From: JASFTV01 sp050050615
GTDB taxonomy: Bacteria; Desulfobacterota; DSM-4660; Desulfatiglandales; HGW-15
Assembly (NCBI GenBank): GCA_050050615.1
Contig: JASFTV010000212.1
Coordinates: 1-6,254, forward strand
DNA length: 6,254 nucleotides
Reading direction: 5' to 3'
The position numbers and the translations under genes were made by a program. Under the pieces are notes generated by a model. The model was not told the origin of the DNA and did not search any database. It worked only from the letters and a program-made list of their open reading frames with translations. This document shows, one piece after another, positions 5,949-6,254 of this stretch (its first letter is position 1; each line of letters opens with the position of its first letter).

Positions 5949-6106
5949 AAAAAATCTATTTGATCACGAGTAATGTGTATCGCAAATAACTTGCCATATT
6001 TCAGTCGCAGCGGTCAGCATCATGAGTGTAGAGATGTTCGCCAGGGGTAAAGATATAGAAGAGCGGGCATTTTGTGTCAAGCTCATAGTCACCAAGGTCC
6101 CGCTAT
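5934..6106. other. Leader and upstream region of the PurF-like gene
   Basis: These bases contain the Shine-Dalgarno, the roughly 110-nt leader and the promoter candidate of the PurF-like gene. No credible gene lies here: a 37-codon frame at 6022-6135 (plus) has no ribosome site. Small inverted repeats such as GCAA-N5-TTGC at 5982-5994 are too short to call a regulator or riboswitch. Confidence 0.6.
6052..6080 (-). promoter_or_regulatory. Strong sigma70-type promoter candidate for the PurF-like gene
   Basis: On the minus strand a perfect TTGACA (6080-6075) is followed by exactly 17 bases and TATATC (6057-6052). The predicted start of transcription is near 6045, giving a leader of about 110 nt before the ATG. 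This is the best promoter match in the window and suggests that the PurF-like gene is transcribed on its own. I see no purine-riboswitch core in the leader. Confidence 0.6.
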
Positions 6107-6254
6107 ATGGCCGCAGTTATGGATTCAATCAGTAAAAGTTCCTTGAAGTCAGGGTACTCTGGAAGATTTGCAGGGATAGTCCAACCAGGTGAAGCCAAGA
6201 AGGGAAGAATCACTTATACTGGTTTGGTTGATGCCATACTTTTTGGCTTTGTAT
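6107..6254 (+). CDS. Possible partial hypothetical gene at right edge (weak)
   Basis: An ATG at 6107 has AAGGT (6094-6098) eight bases upstream and opens a frame of 49 codons that is still open at the window end. It begins MAAVMDSISKSS and ends VDAILFGFV. I do not recognise it, the open stretch is short enough to arise by chance, and no promoter was seen for it. A competing reading on the minus strand is also open from the edge and stops at 6149-6151; it could be the 3' end of a gene upstream of the PurF-like one (…GFTWLDYP…). At most one of the two is likely real. Confidence 0.2.
   Translation, partial: MAAVMDSISKSSLKSGYSGRFAGIVQPGEAKKGRITYTGLVDAILFGFV

Noticed and set aside
6030..6046. CGAACAT in the PurF-like leader (minus strand) as a PurR PurBox
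   Set aside because: Only the core partly matches; the flanking A/T positions of the Gram-positive PurBox are absent, a second copy was not seen, and the organism type does not fit.
6022..6135. Plus-strand frame of 37 codons in front of the PurF-like gene
   Set aside because: It has no Shine-Dalgarno or recognisable product, and it covers the strong minus-strand promoter candidate.

Overview
The window reads as a piece of chromosome from a strictly anaerobic bacterium. A sulfate-reducing or syntrophic Desulfobacterota-type organism is my best guess. The reasons are a selenocysteine-containing, NuoG-like formate dehydrogenase next to a four-subunit 2-oxoacid:ferredoxin oxidoreductase, with both enzymes oxygen-sensitive and working with low-potential electrons. 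The phylum is inferred from gene content and remembered family resemblance, not from a search.

Layout. Positions 1-1460 (minus strand) hold the N-terminal 486 codons of fdhA, which runs off the left edge. Its apparent stop at 321-323 is a UGA selenocysteine codon: the frame continues with textbook formate dehydrogenase sequence, and a bacterial SECIS-type hairpin follows directly. Positions 1461-1809 are an A/T-rich divergent intergenic region with a plausible sigma70-type promoter in each direction and a CAAATAGTT direct repeat spaced by two helical turns. Positions 1810-4442 (plus strand) hold a tight operon, korD-korA-korB-korC (delta, alpha, beta, gamma), whose genes overlap by 11, 4 and 4 bases; korA and korC start with GTG. 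Only 15 bp after korC, a convergent gene (4458-5933, minus) encodes a 491-residue PurF-family protein. Positions 5934-6254 hold its leader and a strong promoter candidate, then a weakly supported partial reading frame at the right edge.

How the genes fit together. The Kor/Vor complex oxidatively decarboxylates a 2-oxoacid with CoA to acyl-CoA and CO2, reducing ferredoxin. The formate dehydrogenase interconverts CO2 and formate, using electrons delivered through a chain of Fe-S clusters. Side by side they suggest disposal or recycling of reducing power as formate, or CO2 fixation in the reverse direction. They are divergently transcribed from one intergenic region, so joint regulation is possible but not shown.

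The most unusual object is the PurF-family protein. Its phosphoribosyltransferase core looks intact (two acidic residues in the PRPP loop, SIVRG, RTF). Its class-II glutaminase domain has Asp where the catalytic N-terminal Cys should be, and it also lacks the usual glutamine-binding Arg and oxyanion-hole Asn. It is therefore predicted not to use glutamine, and its real reaction is unknown.
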